This document shows positions 20,078 to 31,247 of a stretch of DNA of 64,000 bases, one piece after another (within the stretch, counting starts at the first letter, position 1; each line of letters starts with the position of its first letter). Source of the stretch: Porogramme epimiltina (Eukaryota > Basidiomycota > Agaricomycetes > Polyporales > Polyporaceae). The position numbers and the translations under genes were made by a program. Location of the stretch: assembly GCA_900155495.1 (NCBI GenBank), contig FTLJ01001076.1, positions 1-64,000 of the forward strand. Reading direction: 5' to 3'. Below the pieces are notes generated by a model. The model was given only the letters and a program-made list of their open reading frames with translations, was not told the DNA's origin and ran no database searches.

Positions 20078-20652
20078 TCCCCAAACTTGTGATGTATAAT
20101 TGGTGCACTCCTATTATCTACCTTACCTCCATTCGTCTCTCCCGGTGGTGTGATGCACAGTTGAAGGGTGTCCAAGGATTGTCAACCATGGGATCATGCA
20201 AGAGCAGCGAGCTTGGGGTGTGTATTGTTGACATTTCGACTGTGGTCCCTAATGAAAATTTATATCATCCACGGATTATATGTCATCTGCGAACTTAAAG
20301 GCTCTCGACATAATAATCTAGCTCGGACAAAACTTGGGGTTCTGAGGAGTGCACGCAATGCCACGTATGGGAGAAGATAGGGGTTCAGAAGCGAAGGCTG
20401 ACTGTCGCACTGGAACAAGCCTTGTGTGTTTGTACTTGGAATGAGCTGTGTCAAGCACCAATACAAGACAGTGTCTGCTCTGTGCTAAAGATCAATCCAT
20501 TGTTATGTTGGCTGTCTCCAGATATAGCTACTGCAGTAACTCCTATGGTACAAATATTTACGATGTCCTGACGACGATGACGACGCAGACGACGACGACG
20601 GTGTCGCGGACATGTTCATGCTGGTATGCACCACCAGGATTCCCCTCTCTGA
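20078..20652. other. Intergenic region, convergent 3' ends
   Basis: 575 bp lie between two convergent stops. The stretch contains a short GAC/GACGACG-type repeat near 20566-20605, but no gene is supported. Confidence 0.4.
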
Positions 20653-22076
20653 TTAGGACAGGTTAGGGACATCCAAGCGGATAGTTTTGGTACCTATGCT
20701 CACCCTGTGCCCGCGAAATGCCAACAGTCCCCTCCGGTGAGCCATTGCTAGCTGCTCCTCGAAATGTTGCCTGCCTATCCGTACACTGTTCGCTTCAAGG
20801 TCCACGACAACGGCCGTTAACGTTTTGATGCGTCCGAGGGCTTCATCGATGCGGTGCCAGGACTGATCGGCCACGCCTGAGTGGGCGTTGAAGAGGCGGG
20901 GGAAGTGGAACGTGACCCGTTCCAAGAGGGGGAAGTTCCCTGCGCTGAGGATCTCAACCACCGCCTCGGAAGCTCGCCACAGTGCCGCCGACAAGAGGTA
21001 CACGTCGTATTCACATACGGGGGATGGGCCATTGCCACCCGACGAATCAGCGTCTTCCAGCGATGGTAGGTCGATCTCGCCTGCGTAGGAGAAGCTGAAT
21101 AGGAGGGACCGTAGCGACGGGCACAATGTCAAGCCGATCTGGCACCATTGTCCGTGAAGCGCTGCAAAGAAGGGGCCGTTAACGATGATTGTTCTCGTAA
21201 GTGGCTTCGAGGGATAGGATACTTACTGTATGTTTCCCCGTCGCGATGCATCAGGTTAATCCTTACGATCTTCACGGGAGAAAGCAACCTGGCGGCCGAT
21301 TGGACTAACGCTCCCATGTACGCGATGTTGGCCAGATCGGCGCGTGGCCACAGGTTGATCGCTTCGAGGGCCGACCTCGATAGATCTTGTAGGCGTGTGG
21401 AACCGTAGGAGGGTAGAACCCATAGGGGGGGCATTGCACGGGCGGTCAGGGATCGAATCTTCGTCTGCTTGAAGAGTGCATCGAGGAATTCTTCTCCTGA
21501 GGTGTAGTAACGCATGCCTATCGACGGGAAATCAGAGGACAGATTGAGAGAAAGCGTATCGACAGAAGAGAATAGAGAAATGAATGCGAGGAGGCCATCC
21601 ACGCTGTCCTCTATATATAAGGCCGACTGGATCGCTAGAAAAGTAAGGGAAGGGCGATTGGAGGGTAATTGGAAGACCTTGCCGACTAAACGCAGGTTTG
21701 AGATAACCAAGACTTGCAAACGAGGCAACATGTGTAGAACGGAGGCCAAAGCATGGATCTCGAAGGGAGGGCTCGCGAAGAAAGGCTTTTCTGCGTATGA
21801 ATTGAAGCATTGGTACATCAAAGAGCTTAGATATAGCTCTTGAATATAAGGCCCAAACGATTCACGGGGAAAGTAGTGGGTCAAAGAGCAAAAGAACGCT
21901 GTCATGGCTAGTGTCATAGCCGTAACATGGACCTTTCTTAAAAGATGGAAACGACTAGCATGGAGCCATGACTTGCAAACTAAGGTGAGAATGGAAAGGG
22001 TTGAAGGATCGTCCCTGTATTCTTCGATGATCTGCAGATCGAGCTCCGTAGGTAACTTGGGCATGGCTAGGAACAT
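20653..22076 (-). CDS. F-box protein
   Basis: Two exons (21227-22076 and 20653-21161) join in phase through a 65-nt intron (gtaagt donor, ttgcag acceptor) to 452 residues. The N-terminus matches a short F-box: MPKLPTELDLQIIEEYRDDP, then LSILTLVCKSWLHASRFHLL and RKVHV. The remainder is leucine-rich with hydrophobic strands (SVDTLSLNLSSDFPSIGM, LTAVVVDLEANSVRIGRQ), typical of basidiomycete F-box proteins with degenerate LRRs. It is likely a Skp1-binding substrate receptor of an SCF ubiquitin ligase with unknown target. Two in-frame ATGs (residues 1 and 5) precede the F-box, and either could be used. It is not closely similar by eye to the F-box gene at 2168-3694. Confidence 0.8.
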
Positions 22077-22456
22077 TCAGCAGTGATCAGAGGAAAACTT
22101 TAGCATCGTATAATCATTGTAAGTACTGGAAAGGCTCACTGTCACTGAGTGCTTGTCCGTTTTGTCGATGTGTAGGCGGTCGGGCTTGATAGATGTGCAG
22201 TCAAAGGAGGCAACAATGGGAGAAAGAGGATGGTCACGTGTAGACGAGCTAGCCGAGCTTGCTGGGTTGAACGACGAACCTCCTGCAGTCTCACGCGTTT
22301 GCATACAGACGAAGAGTGTCCAGCATATGGATACATCTTTCCGCAATCTGCGACAACCTGTACAACGGGAGCATGGGCCCTCTCTAGGTCTACAACAAGT
22401 TAGATAAGTAGTCTTCTTCCTGTACCCACTCTTTCTGTCTCCGGAAGAGCACATCG
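22077..22456. other. Intergenic region, F-box promoter and TrpRS 3' flank
   Basis: About 380 bp lie between two minus-strand genes. A Cys-rich minus frame here (CCRPREGPCSRCTGCRRLRK) resembles a zinc-binding motif but has no context and is not called as a gene. Confidence 0.35.
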
Positions 22457-24482
22457 CTATGCCGCAGGGCTGGCCGCTGGAGGAGCGCCGGCAGTTGTGC
22501 TTCTCCCGTAGGAGGGCACAATTTGCCGGCTGCCGTCCATGAATGCCTTAACCTGGTCCTCGGTGATCTTTGCTCTCGTCTAGATTGCGGGTGGTCAGGT
22601 TAAGCGCCCATTGAGCCATCGATTCGAATTCAACACGTACGTCCTGGAACCCCTTCACGAAGTCCTGGAGGATCTTGATGCATTTTGCCTTCAGTTCTCC
22701 GGTGAGGAGTTCTCCTTTCCGGTAGTCCTACGCGGGAGACGATCAACCAACGCAATCGCTTGCCACCGCGCGCGCCACACTCACCTCGCCCATCTTCTTC
22801 CACTCTTCGTCATCATCGAGGAAGAAGCCCAGGTACTGGTACGCGACGTCGACATCCGGGTTGCCGCCGAGGCGGCGATGCTCCTCGACGGTCTCCTGGC
22901 CGCCGGAGAAGCCGTGCTTGTTGACCTTGTTCTTGATTTGCGCCGGCGTGTCGGTCATGTAGATGCTAGAGTTCGTGTCCGACGCGCTCATCTTCGTCTG
23001 CGGGCCCTGCAGCGCGGGGAAGAACTTGGCGTGCAACAGTGCCGGCTTCGGGTACTTCAGCTTCGCCGCGACGTCTCGCGTGAGGCGGAAGTACGGGTCC
23101 TGGTCGATCGCGCAGGGAATGAGGCATGGGATGTCCGACTTGGTGCCGAAGATTTGGGGGAAGGAGTTAGAGAAGGATGGCGCGGCCTGGATGGATGCGA
23201 AGTGGATTTTCCCAATGTTATCACTGTGCGCAAGACATTGAAGATCTCAGTTTGTGCTTGTTCGGATGGATAGTGGTCTCAAACATAAGTGGGACAGAGA
23301 CTGCTTTAAGGCCGTGTTCAAAGGCAGTGAAGGCATGGCAAGCTCATACCCAAGTGGAAAGCCACTTGCGTATGCGTTTCCCTGCTCACACCTTCATACC
23401 AATGCCCCTCTCATAATAGCGCCTGGTTGCTGCGAACCGCTCGCCAGGAATGGGATGTGGCCCCGCGCATTACAGATACTAGGCCACCTCTGCGGACTTT
23501 CCTCGCCAACGTGAAGAAAGCCCGAAGATGTCCTATAGGCTTGGGGGTCTGTGTACACGGAACCTGCTCGCGAAGGGGTCCGCCCTCGAGATTCACAGCT
23601 CGACGGGGCCGGGCCCGTGCACCCATTCCTCGCCCAACAACTCTCGCAGAACAAAAAATGCCACTCACGAGTCGTTGAACCCAAACGTCGCCTTGGCCTG
23701 GTTGATCGTGATCTGGCGCGAAATCTTGGAGACGTTGCGGTAGAACGCGCCGCCGACAAAGTCATAGTCGCTGAAGATGAACGTCTTCTCGAGCCGGAAG
23801 CCGACCGCGATGATGTCGCGCGCGTTGCGCTTCGCGAACTCGTACGTCTGCTCCGGCTTGAGCTCGTGCTTGAACAGGAACTTCTCGTCGTCCGTCAGCT
23901 GCACGACGAGCGGCACGTCGAACACGTCCTGCAGCCACCTCCCCGCCGGTCAGTCAGCATGGTCTCCAGCGCAGTCGGTCGGCGATGGGCCCCTCTCTCT
24001 CCGCCCGCCACTGCCTCCTTCCCTCCGCCACCCACCACGCCCTGGCCGTCCACAGAGACGAACAAGACTCACTTGGTGAACAGGAACGGCACCATGTGCC
24101 CCAGGTGCATGCTATCGCTGCTCGGCCCGCGGCCGGTGTAGAGGAAGAACGGCTTGCCCTGCTCGTACCGGTCGAGGATCCTGTCGAGCTCGCGGTGCGA
24201 GAAGAACATGCCCCGGCGGAGGAAGATGTGCGGGAGGTGGCCCGTGAGCCGTTCGAACCGCTCGAGCAGCGCAGCGTCGACACGCCGCGTGCCGAACTGG
24301 TCGATGAGCTTGTCGTAGTCGATCGCGAGCTGCTTCCCATCCGCGGAGACAGAGCCCTGGACATCCCACGGGGTGACGACCTGCGCCTGAGCGCCATCCG
24401 TCGCGGGCTTGACAGGGGTCGCGTCGACCTGTTCTGGGTGTGGAGGGACGACAGATGTTCCTTGAGTTGGTTCGACGGACAT
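22457..24482 (-). CDS. WRS1: Tryptophanyl-tRNA synthetase, cytoplasmic
   Basis: Five exons (24073-24482, 23669-23938, 22785-23223, 22641-22727, 22457-22579) give 442 residues, normal for eukaryotic TrpRS. Class I signatures are clear: [18 protein letters not shown] with HLGH at about 126-129 and QTKMSASD with KMSAS at about 304-308. Between them lie [19 protein letters not shown] and [17 protein letters not shown], then [20 protein letters not shown]. The C-terminus reads [18 protein letters not shown] and ends in a Ser/Ala tail. There is no mitochondrial presequence. The enzyme charges tRNA-Trp in the cytosol. The intron at 23224-23668 (445 nt) is unusually long, but the junction [12 protein letters not shown] is contiguous family sequence. 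Confidence 0.95.
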
Positions 24483-24976
24483 GGTAGCAAGGAAGGAGGG
24501 AATTAGGACGCCAACAGATGTGACTCGGACGAGGAAGAAACTTCGGAGGTTGACTGTGGCCTGTGCATGTGCATGATCATCCGCAACTTTGTTATCTTAT
24601 TTAGATCGAGCTTATTTTCACGTCGACGTCTCTCGGTCGGGCCGGGCGCACACTTTGCTCACAAGATGTATGACGATACTGTATCTGGTATTGCATGGAT
24701 GGAGAAAGAATTGATGTATGGGTACAAGTTGCTACATGAGACGTCAATAAGTGGGATTGATATGTACGTGAGTATGAGGAGCCATTATCGTAGTTTGTGT
24801 CGAAGGGAATGTAGGGGGGTTCATACAGCCTGCCAAAGGTGTCCATGATTTTCTCTAACTGCGCCCCCGGCCCACACCACCAACCCAAAAGTTAGTTGCA
24901 CCCTTGGGCAACATGACCATATCGAGATATGATGGGTGGAGGGAGGGCGCGCTGACATGTGTCAGGGGGTGCACGA
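24483..24976. other. Intergenic region, TrpRS promoter and TBP 3' flank
   Basis: 494 bp lie between two minus-strand genes. No reading frame with family features was seen. Confidence 0.4.
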
Positions 24977-26132
24977 TCACGGCTTGCGGAATTCGACAAG
25001 CACGGTGTAAATCGTGTTGAACGCAGTGTAGATCTCTTCACGGATCTAATTGGCCAGGCACAGCGCACGTTAGCGAACGTGCCCTACGGGACCATGCAAT
25101 ATCTCCGATGGAGAAGAGCAACGCTCCACGTAAACGAAAGAGAGTTGGCTACTTTACCTTGGCACCGGTCAACACGATCTTGCCAGAGACGAAGATCAGA
25201 AGCACGACCTTAGGCTTGATCATACGGTAGATCAAGCCAGGGAAAAGCTGCGGACGACGTCAACGGCAAGCACATTATCGAGAGCAAGCAGACGCACTTC
25301 AGGCTCGTACGAGCTGAACTGTCCGTGGCTGTATGCAAGACCCTCCAGACGGATGGGGAACTTCACATCACACGAGCCGACGATGTTCTGGATCTTGAAC
25401 TCCGAAAACTTCGCGTCGAAGCCGAGCTTCTGCACGATGCGCGCGTATTTGCGCGACGCAAGGCGCGAGTCGTCTTCGGACTTCGCACCGGTGACGACCA
25501 TCTTGCCGGAGGCGAAGATAAGTGCGGTCGTCTTCGGGTCGCGGATACGCATGATGACGGCGGCGAAACGCTATAGATAAAGCACGACGGGAAGTCCGAC
25601 GGCTTTACATTAGAGGTTGAATAGCACCAACCTTAGGGTTGTACTCGGCGTTGCGCGCGTGCAGCGCAATAGTCTTCAGGTCCAGACGACAGTCAAGATT
25701 GACCGTCGCGACGATGTTTTGCAGCGTAGGGACGATGCCATCGACCGCGGTGATAGTTTGCTGCTCAAGGGTGAGCGGTGCGGGAGTGGCGGGGGCAGCG
25801 GCGGGCGGTGAGGAGGGCCCCGCAGTCGGCTGCGACGCGTTGACGACGGTGGGGGACTGCGACTGAGTCGCGGGCTGCTGCGACTGAGCGGGCTGGGTGA
25901 CCTGCGATGGCTGGGGCTGGGAGGGGTAGACGGGAGCGGGGCCCGGGAGCGCAAGGTTCGTCGGCCCGGGGAGGTAGGGGTTGGTGGCGAAGGGGAGAGC
26001 GAGGCCATTGGCCTGCTGGGGCTGGGGCTGCGTTTGACCGTACGGCTGAGGCTGGCTCTGCGGGTACTGCTGAGTCTGCGCGGGGGCAGAGCGACCGAAG
26101 GTGACTTGACGAGTGGAGAATGGGATGGACAT
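24977..26132 (-). CDS. TBP: TATA-box-binding protein
   Basis: Four exons (25632-26132, 25292-25570, 25158-25247, 24977-25045) give 312 residues. The N-terminal roughly 130 residues are a Gln/Pro-rich tail ([18 protein letters not shown]). The conserved saddle has two direct repeats: [20 protein letters not shown] with [20 protein letters not shown], and [20 protein letters not shown] with [20 protein letters not shown], ending [25 protein letters not shown] nucleates transcription by all three nuclear RNA polymerases. Repeat halves and the C-terminal helix are intact. A TATA box sits about 85 bp upstream of the start codon. Confidence 0.97.
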
Positions 26133-26214
26133 GGTGGTACGCGAAAGACCAGGAATTTCAAACCGTGGGAAAATACAGCCGGGGGGGAGAGAGCGAACCC
26201 GCCGCCCCCCGGCT

Positions 26215-26223
26215 CCTTATATA
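26215..26223 (-). promoter_or_regulatory. TATA box of the TBP gene
   Basis: On the minus strand the sequence reads tatataagg, close to the consensus TATAWAWR, about 85 bp before the TBP ATG at 26132. A TATA box in front of TBP itself allows autoregulation, which is inferred only. Confidence 0.5.
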
Positions 26224-26881
26224 CCACCGGTTTCAGACTCCGCTCCAATCCGGTGATCGCGTATATTTTCTCGATCAATCCTTATCATGACTCATCTCTT
26301 CCTTTCTGACGGCCTCCGCAACCGTCTCCATCGTCGTCCTCGTCCCCTTCCTCGCCGCTCAGGCCATCCCCGCCGTCCACCTCCCCTCTCACCATCTCTC
26401 TCTGTCTCAGCCATCCTGACGGGCTCGTCGCCTTTGAAGTCTTGGGAGGAAATGAGGTCGTAGAAGACGAATCGGGCGGACAATGAGCGGAGTGGTGGCG
26501 CAGATGCAGCTGATTACTCTCTGGCGCCGGCGACCACATTGGACTTCTGGACGGCTTCCCTATCAGTGCTGCGTTTTCGTTCCCCAATCTTCTTTCCAAA
26601 CGTAGCAGTATTCTTCTCATCTAGTTTTTTCCCTCCCTTTGTCTTCCGAGTACACCGGCGCCATTTGCCCGCCCGAAATCTTTCTGCGTTCACCGGGCGC
26701 TGTTGGATCCAGGGAACGCCGAGTCCGTATAATTACGACGTAGTACAGCAGAATACACGATTAGATAGAGCTATAAAGTTACGCATGCGGAGACCATCTG
26801 TCCAGTGGGCGGAAGGGCAACGAGCAGTGCGCGGGCGACGCATCGAAGGGGAGGGAAGGAGAAAGCGTCCCCGCCTACTGC
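26224..26881. other. Intergenic region
   Basis: The gap between the TBP promoter and the stop of the next minus-strand gene holds only short acidic or basic frames without support. Confidence 0.4.
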
Positions 26882-28350
26882 TCAATCAAACTCAAACGTG
26901 TCCCTGTGCTCCTCCGCGACCGCGACGTGTCGCAGGAGCGGATCCAGTGATGCCAACTCGTCTTTGATCCCCGCCCGCGCGCAATCGTCCAGCTCCTTCA
27001 GCAGTGTCGCGATCAATTTCTACGTGGGCGGGGTTGGCAGATTGCAGCAGGTAAGTTGGATGCCGCAGCTCACGCAGAAGGCGATGCGCGTACCTTGAGC
27101 TTATGGTCGATCTGCCTAACTGTATCGCCCAGCGTGGACGTCCAGCTTGGTGGAGGACTTCCAGGACCCACGCCGTATATCGAGTTCGCGCCGCCACCGG
27201 ATCCGAGCATCGTTGCGTGCGCGATCCCCCAGAGACTGCTGTCGCCATCGCTCACCGTCTCCGTGCCCGAGAATAGATATGAGACGCCGGGGTGTGGGGA
27301 CAACAGCCCAAGAGGACCAGTCATGCTATTGCCTCCTCCGGGGAAAGGCGAGGGCCCAAGAATTTTGGAAATCTTGTTGTAGAGCTCCGAAAGGACATCT
27401 AAGAGGGAAAGTAGTGTTTGATGATAATCGAATGGGAAAGGCTGTTTCGGGACTTGAGGACGAGGCGGGGTTGCCAGAAGGAACGGGTACGCACAACGTG
27501 GGGTAGAGACATGTACGACTCTGATGAGTCGGCGTATGAATGGGCATAATCGGCGCCAGGAGGTCGTTTAGAACCTCGGCCTTTGAATAATCGCTGCAGG
27601 TGTGTGCACGGTATAGCAGAGTGAGGAATACGGAGGTGAAGAGACACGTACAATCTTCGGTTTGTCCCCCTCCTCCTTCAGAAGCTCATACTCCGAAAGC
27701 ACATTGGACAACCCCCGCAAGAGATCTTGAGGCTCCTTGACGTCGAACTGGTTTGCTAGCGCCATTCCGAGGACAGCAAACCGGTATGTCCTATCCCATG
27801 TTTGCAACGCCCCACACGTCCAATGTGTCACGGAACTCACCTCTGCTTCATGGCCACATTACTGAACGTCCTGTCCAGCTCCGTCCGTGTGATCATGATA
27901 GTGTGGAACCAGTGACTCCGCCTATTGTGCGCACACGCCCAATGAGCCCCAACACGAGCAGAGGCGACCAAAAAGAAAGACAACGCACCCTTCGTGAACG
28001 CTCCGCAAATAGGTCAGGGTGATGATCCTCTTCTTGACGAGCTCCCTGAGAAACTCGACCGAGGTGCCCTGGCCGTTCGTGGAGGCCGCGCCAACGCCGT
28101 CGCTCTGGAGTGACTGGACGTCCCACTCGCGTGTCGGCATCGTCGCCGTGGTGGGTGTTGGCGCGGCGGAGTAGGGGAGGCCGACCACGGACGAGACGGC
28201 GCTGCCGGGGAAGGAGGAGGGGGGCGCGCCACCAGCCGCAGCGCTCGCGGAGGACTTGAAGCTGGTGAGGAGGTTCTGGGCGGAGGACTTGCGCCGCATG
28301 GCGGGTCGCTGGCCCTCGGAGATGGGCGCCATGGAGGTGAACGAGGACAT
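26882..28350 (-). CDS. Conserved fungal-type protein of unknown function
   Basis: Exons at 27989-28350, 27841-27921, 27652-27790, from 27593 to about 27470, about 27470-27094, and 26882-27019 form one protein of roughly 430 residues. The N-terminus is low-complexity Ser/Ala/Pro. A helical block follows: SVEFLRELVKKRIITLTYLR, then HEGRSHWFHTIMITRTELDR and KQRTYRFAVLGMALANQFDV. Next come DLLRGLSNVLSEYELLKEEG, a Ser/Tyr-rich linker, DYHQTLLSLLDVLSELYNKI, a Gly/Ser-rich segment and a C-terminal helix IATLLKELDDCARAGIKDEL. The second half of exon 4 and the junction near 27440-27500 are ambiguous, since two acceptors fit. I do not recognise a named family; the helical HEGRxHWF region looks conserved rather than random. 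It is divergent from NTF2. Confidence 0.65.
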
Positions 28351-28731
28351 GGGCGATGTGTCGCAGCCTGGTCTGTGTTCAGGTGAGCCTGCGTGGCAAC
28401 CCCGCCGGGGCGAATCGTGATGGGAGGGAAGCGAGTGCTGGGGGTGGGCGGAAGCTGTTCAGACAACACGGTCCTCTTCGCGTGGCAAGCAAACAACCCG
28501 ACGGCGCAAGTACTCGACTATCCTTGAGCTTACCTCCTTTAGCCGGCCTTCTGGCCCGGGTAAGCAGCGGATAAGCCCGTCTTACTCGGGATCTTAGCGA
28601 GTAACTAGCAGCCGCAATCTAATCAGCGATCGCGTCTTTTCAGCCCGTCTGGGCAAGGGTTTTCGCCACTCCGCCTTGTTTTCAACCCATCCACACACTC
28701 CGCACACCCCTGTGTCAGACAGACCTTCGCC
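28351..28731. promoter_or_regulatory. Divergent promoter region upstream of NTF2
   Basis: 381 bp lie between two divergent start codons and must carry both promoters. No specific element was recognised. Confidence 0.4.
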
Positions 28732-29341
28732 ATGGCCGACATCAGTGCTATCGGAAAGCAGTTCACCGACTTCTACTACACGACCTTCGACACGAACCGT
28801 GCTAGCCTCCAGAACCTCTACGTGCGTCGCTAAGCCCTCCTCATCGCGATTGCCTGTGGCTCACAAGTCCCCGTCCCGCGAGCAGCGCGACATTTCCATG
28901 CTCACGTGGGAGGGCACGCCAATCTTGGGTGCCAGCAACATCGTAGAGAAGCTGACGGTGCGCACATTAGCCATAAACCCTGCTTGCCGAAGCTCAGACG
29001 CCCCCGCTTTCTAGTCCCTGCCGTTCGAGAAGGTCCAGCACAAGGTCACCACTCTCGACGCGCAACCTTCTAGCCCCGCTAGCGCGAGCATCCTCGTTAG
29101 CGTAACGGGCTTGCTGGTGGTGCGCATGATTGTTCGCGAGTGCCTTTCTACATCTCATGATACGCGACCCTTTTCAGGTGGACGATAGCCCGAACCCCCT
29201 CCAGTTCAGCCAGGTCTTCCAGCTAATACCCGATGGCGGCAGCTACTACGTGTAAGCTTTCTCATTCCGATCGGCGATGCCTGTGTTTAAACGCTCCCCA
29301 CAAGTTACAATGACATCTTCCGCCTCAACTACGGCGCGTAA
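28732..29341 (+). CDS. NTF2: Nuclear transport factor 2
   Basis: Five exons (28732-28821, 28886-28957, 29015-29116, 29178-29251, 29305-29341) give 124 residues, exactly the NTF2 size. The sequence starts MADISAIGKQFTDFYYTTFD and continues LYRDISMLTWEGTPILGASN, SLPFEKVQHKVTTLDAQPSS and SVTGLLVDDSPNPLQFSQVF. It ends LIPDGGSYYVYNDIFRLNYG-A, covering the whole cone-shaped fold. NTF2 binds RanGDP and FxFG nucleoporins and returns Ran to the nucleus. At the exon 3 donor two adjacent GT sites differ by one codon (LLV or LLVV); the shorter matches the family better. Confidence 0.96.
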
Positions 29342-30021
29342 TCGGGTCCGCGCCACCCTTGCTTTCCACGCACGAGTCTACTGAAGGATTAAATACGTAC
29401 ACGAAGAAGTCACGACGAGATGTAGGACGGTTGGCGGAGTGCTCCGAGGAGAGGGGGAGGACAGTGTTGTACCTCATAGTTTGTCGTTTTTAATGTCACA
29501 TCTCAGCGTGTCTCTCCGCGCCCACACCCCCACCCCGCTCGACCTGCCCGTCGTTCCGGTGTACGCTCCGGGACGAACGCAAGCCCATCCTCGAGGTGTG
29601 CATCGGGCGGATCTAGCCGTCGCGTCGCGAGCGCTCCATCGTGCACGCCTGCCGCTACATATGCTCTGAGTCCGAAACCCCTGTATTCCTGTGCGCGAAC
29701 CCCCGCAGCCGCCGCTTACACACCACGCCCACCATGGCATGCACCTCACGCATTCTCCGACATACGATACACCCTCGCCAGCACCTCCCCACCACCCCGC
29801 CGTAGATCCGGACCCCAACGTGCGCCCCAGCATTCCACGCGATGAGTCACAGCAGCACGCCCGGCGCGGACGGGAGAAGTCTTCACTCAAGAATCGGACA
29901 ATCGCTCCGCGCGTGGGTCCCGCGCCGGCTCCGCGAGCCCAAGGGCATAAATACTGCCCCCGCCGGAGGCACCCCCGGGGCACTCAAGATTTCCGCTCCG
30001 TTCGCTGTCACCAAAACCAGG
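29342..30021. other. Intergenic region NTF2 to LOG gene
   Basis: 680 bp lie between two plus-strand genes. Short frames upstream of the LOG start, including one running into it from 29842, lack family features. Confidence 0.4.
29945..29954 (+). promoter_or_regulatory. TATA-like box of the LOG-family gene
   Basis: gcataaatac lies about 75 bp upstream of the ATG chosen for the LOG-family gene. This is a plausible core promoter and argues for the start at 30022 rather than upstream frames. Confidence 0.3.
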
Positions 30022-31101
30022 ATGACCCGCCCGATGTTGAACGACAGCCAGGGCCCGGAGGGCCGCGCCGTGACCGTCTTTTGCGGGTCCTCGGCCGGCA
30101 AGCGACCCGCGTACACGAACGCGGCGGTCTGTGCGTGTCCCTTCCTCGTTCTCGCTCGCGCGCCACAACGATGGAAGACGAGGTGGCTGACGTTTTTTGG
30201 TTTGATCTCGCCGGGCAGCACTCGGGAAGGCGCTCGCGCAGGCGGGGCGGCCGCTCGTGTACGGAGGCGGGTCCGCGGGGACGATGGGCGTCGTGTCGGG
30301 CGCGGCGCTCGAGGAGGGCGGGGAAGTGACGGGCGTGGTGCCGTTCGCGATGGTCGCCGTCGGCGGGGAGATCGACCAGGTGCGCGGGACGAAGGGGGCG
30401 CATGTGCTGCTCAAGGAGGCGGGACGGGAAAAGGTGCGTCCCGCTTGTCATCGCTCTTGAGCGGGGGAAGCTGAGGGTGCGCCATGTCTTCCTAGGCAGA
30501 AACGGTGAGCTTTCGAACTTTGATGGTATACAATCACGATAGACATGGTGCTGAGACTGGGGAGTAGATCATTGTGAACTCGATGCATGAGCGCAAGGCG
30601 GAGATGGCGAGGCGCTCCTGTGCTTTCATCGGCCTGCCAGGCGGATTTGGCACATTTGAAGAGGTAAGACGCTCATCCCAGCACAATGGTGTACCGTGCG
30701 CTCATTTACTCTGCTCGCAGGTCTTAGAGATGGTCTGCTGGTCGCAGATCGGCATCCAAAGCAAACGTACGTGCCCGGTCCTCATCTGCTCCTCCCTAAT
30801 CTCTGATCCCATGCCAACCCTGTCTACAGCCGTCCTCTTGCTGAACGTACACGGTTTCTGGGACCCCCTCAAGCAGCTCGTCCAGAACGGCATCGAGAGC
30901 GGCTTCATCCTCCGGCAGAACGAGCGTCTCGTCCGATACGTCGACGGCCCCGCGGATCATACCGCGCACGACGACTTCGACTGGGGCAAGGCGGCGATCG
31001 ACGCACTCGACTCGTGGGAGGCCGTCAGCGCGAGCCACTTCTACAACTGGCATCTGCGCAAAGAGGGCGAGAAGGACGCCGACTCGCTAGGAGCGGCGTA
31101 G
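30022..31101 (+). CDS. LOG-family nucleoside 5'-monophosphate phosphoribohydrolase
   Basis: Six exons (30022-30130, 30219-30433, 30496-30504, 30568-30663, 30721-30766, 30830-31101) give 248 residues. Signatures of the LOG/lysine-decarboxylase-like fold are present: [56 protein letters not shown] and the catalytic PGGFGTFEE, then [16 protein letters not shown] enzymes release free bases from nucleotide monophosphates, in plants and many fungi the cytokinin riboside 5'-monophosphates. The fungal substrate here is not proven by sequence. Exon 3 is only 9 nt (GCAGAAACG, Ala-Glu-Thr) between good splice sites. The first donor is gtgcgt after GTCT, giving AAVSLGKAL. The gene is convergent with the PLC gene 146 bp away. 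Confidence 0.88.
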
Positions 31102-31247
31102 CTCGGGTGTTGTAGTTTGTCTGTGTAGACAGGTGTGTGTGTATTCCAATGTACCAAATGTGTCCATCCGAGACCGTATCCAAGAGGAGGTGTATGTGCA
31201 TCAAACCAAGACGAAAGAAACTCCTACAGCCCTCCGCGCGACCCGCG

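Noticed and set aside
22077..22454. Cys-rich minus-strand frame resembling a zinc motif
   Set aside because: The spacing does not match a known zinc finger, and the frame overlaps the F-box gene promoter.
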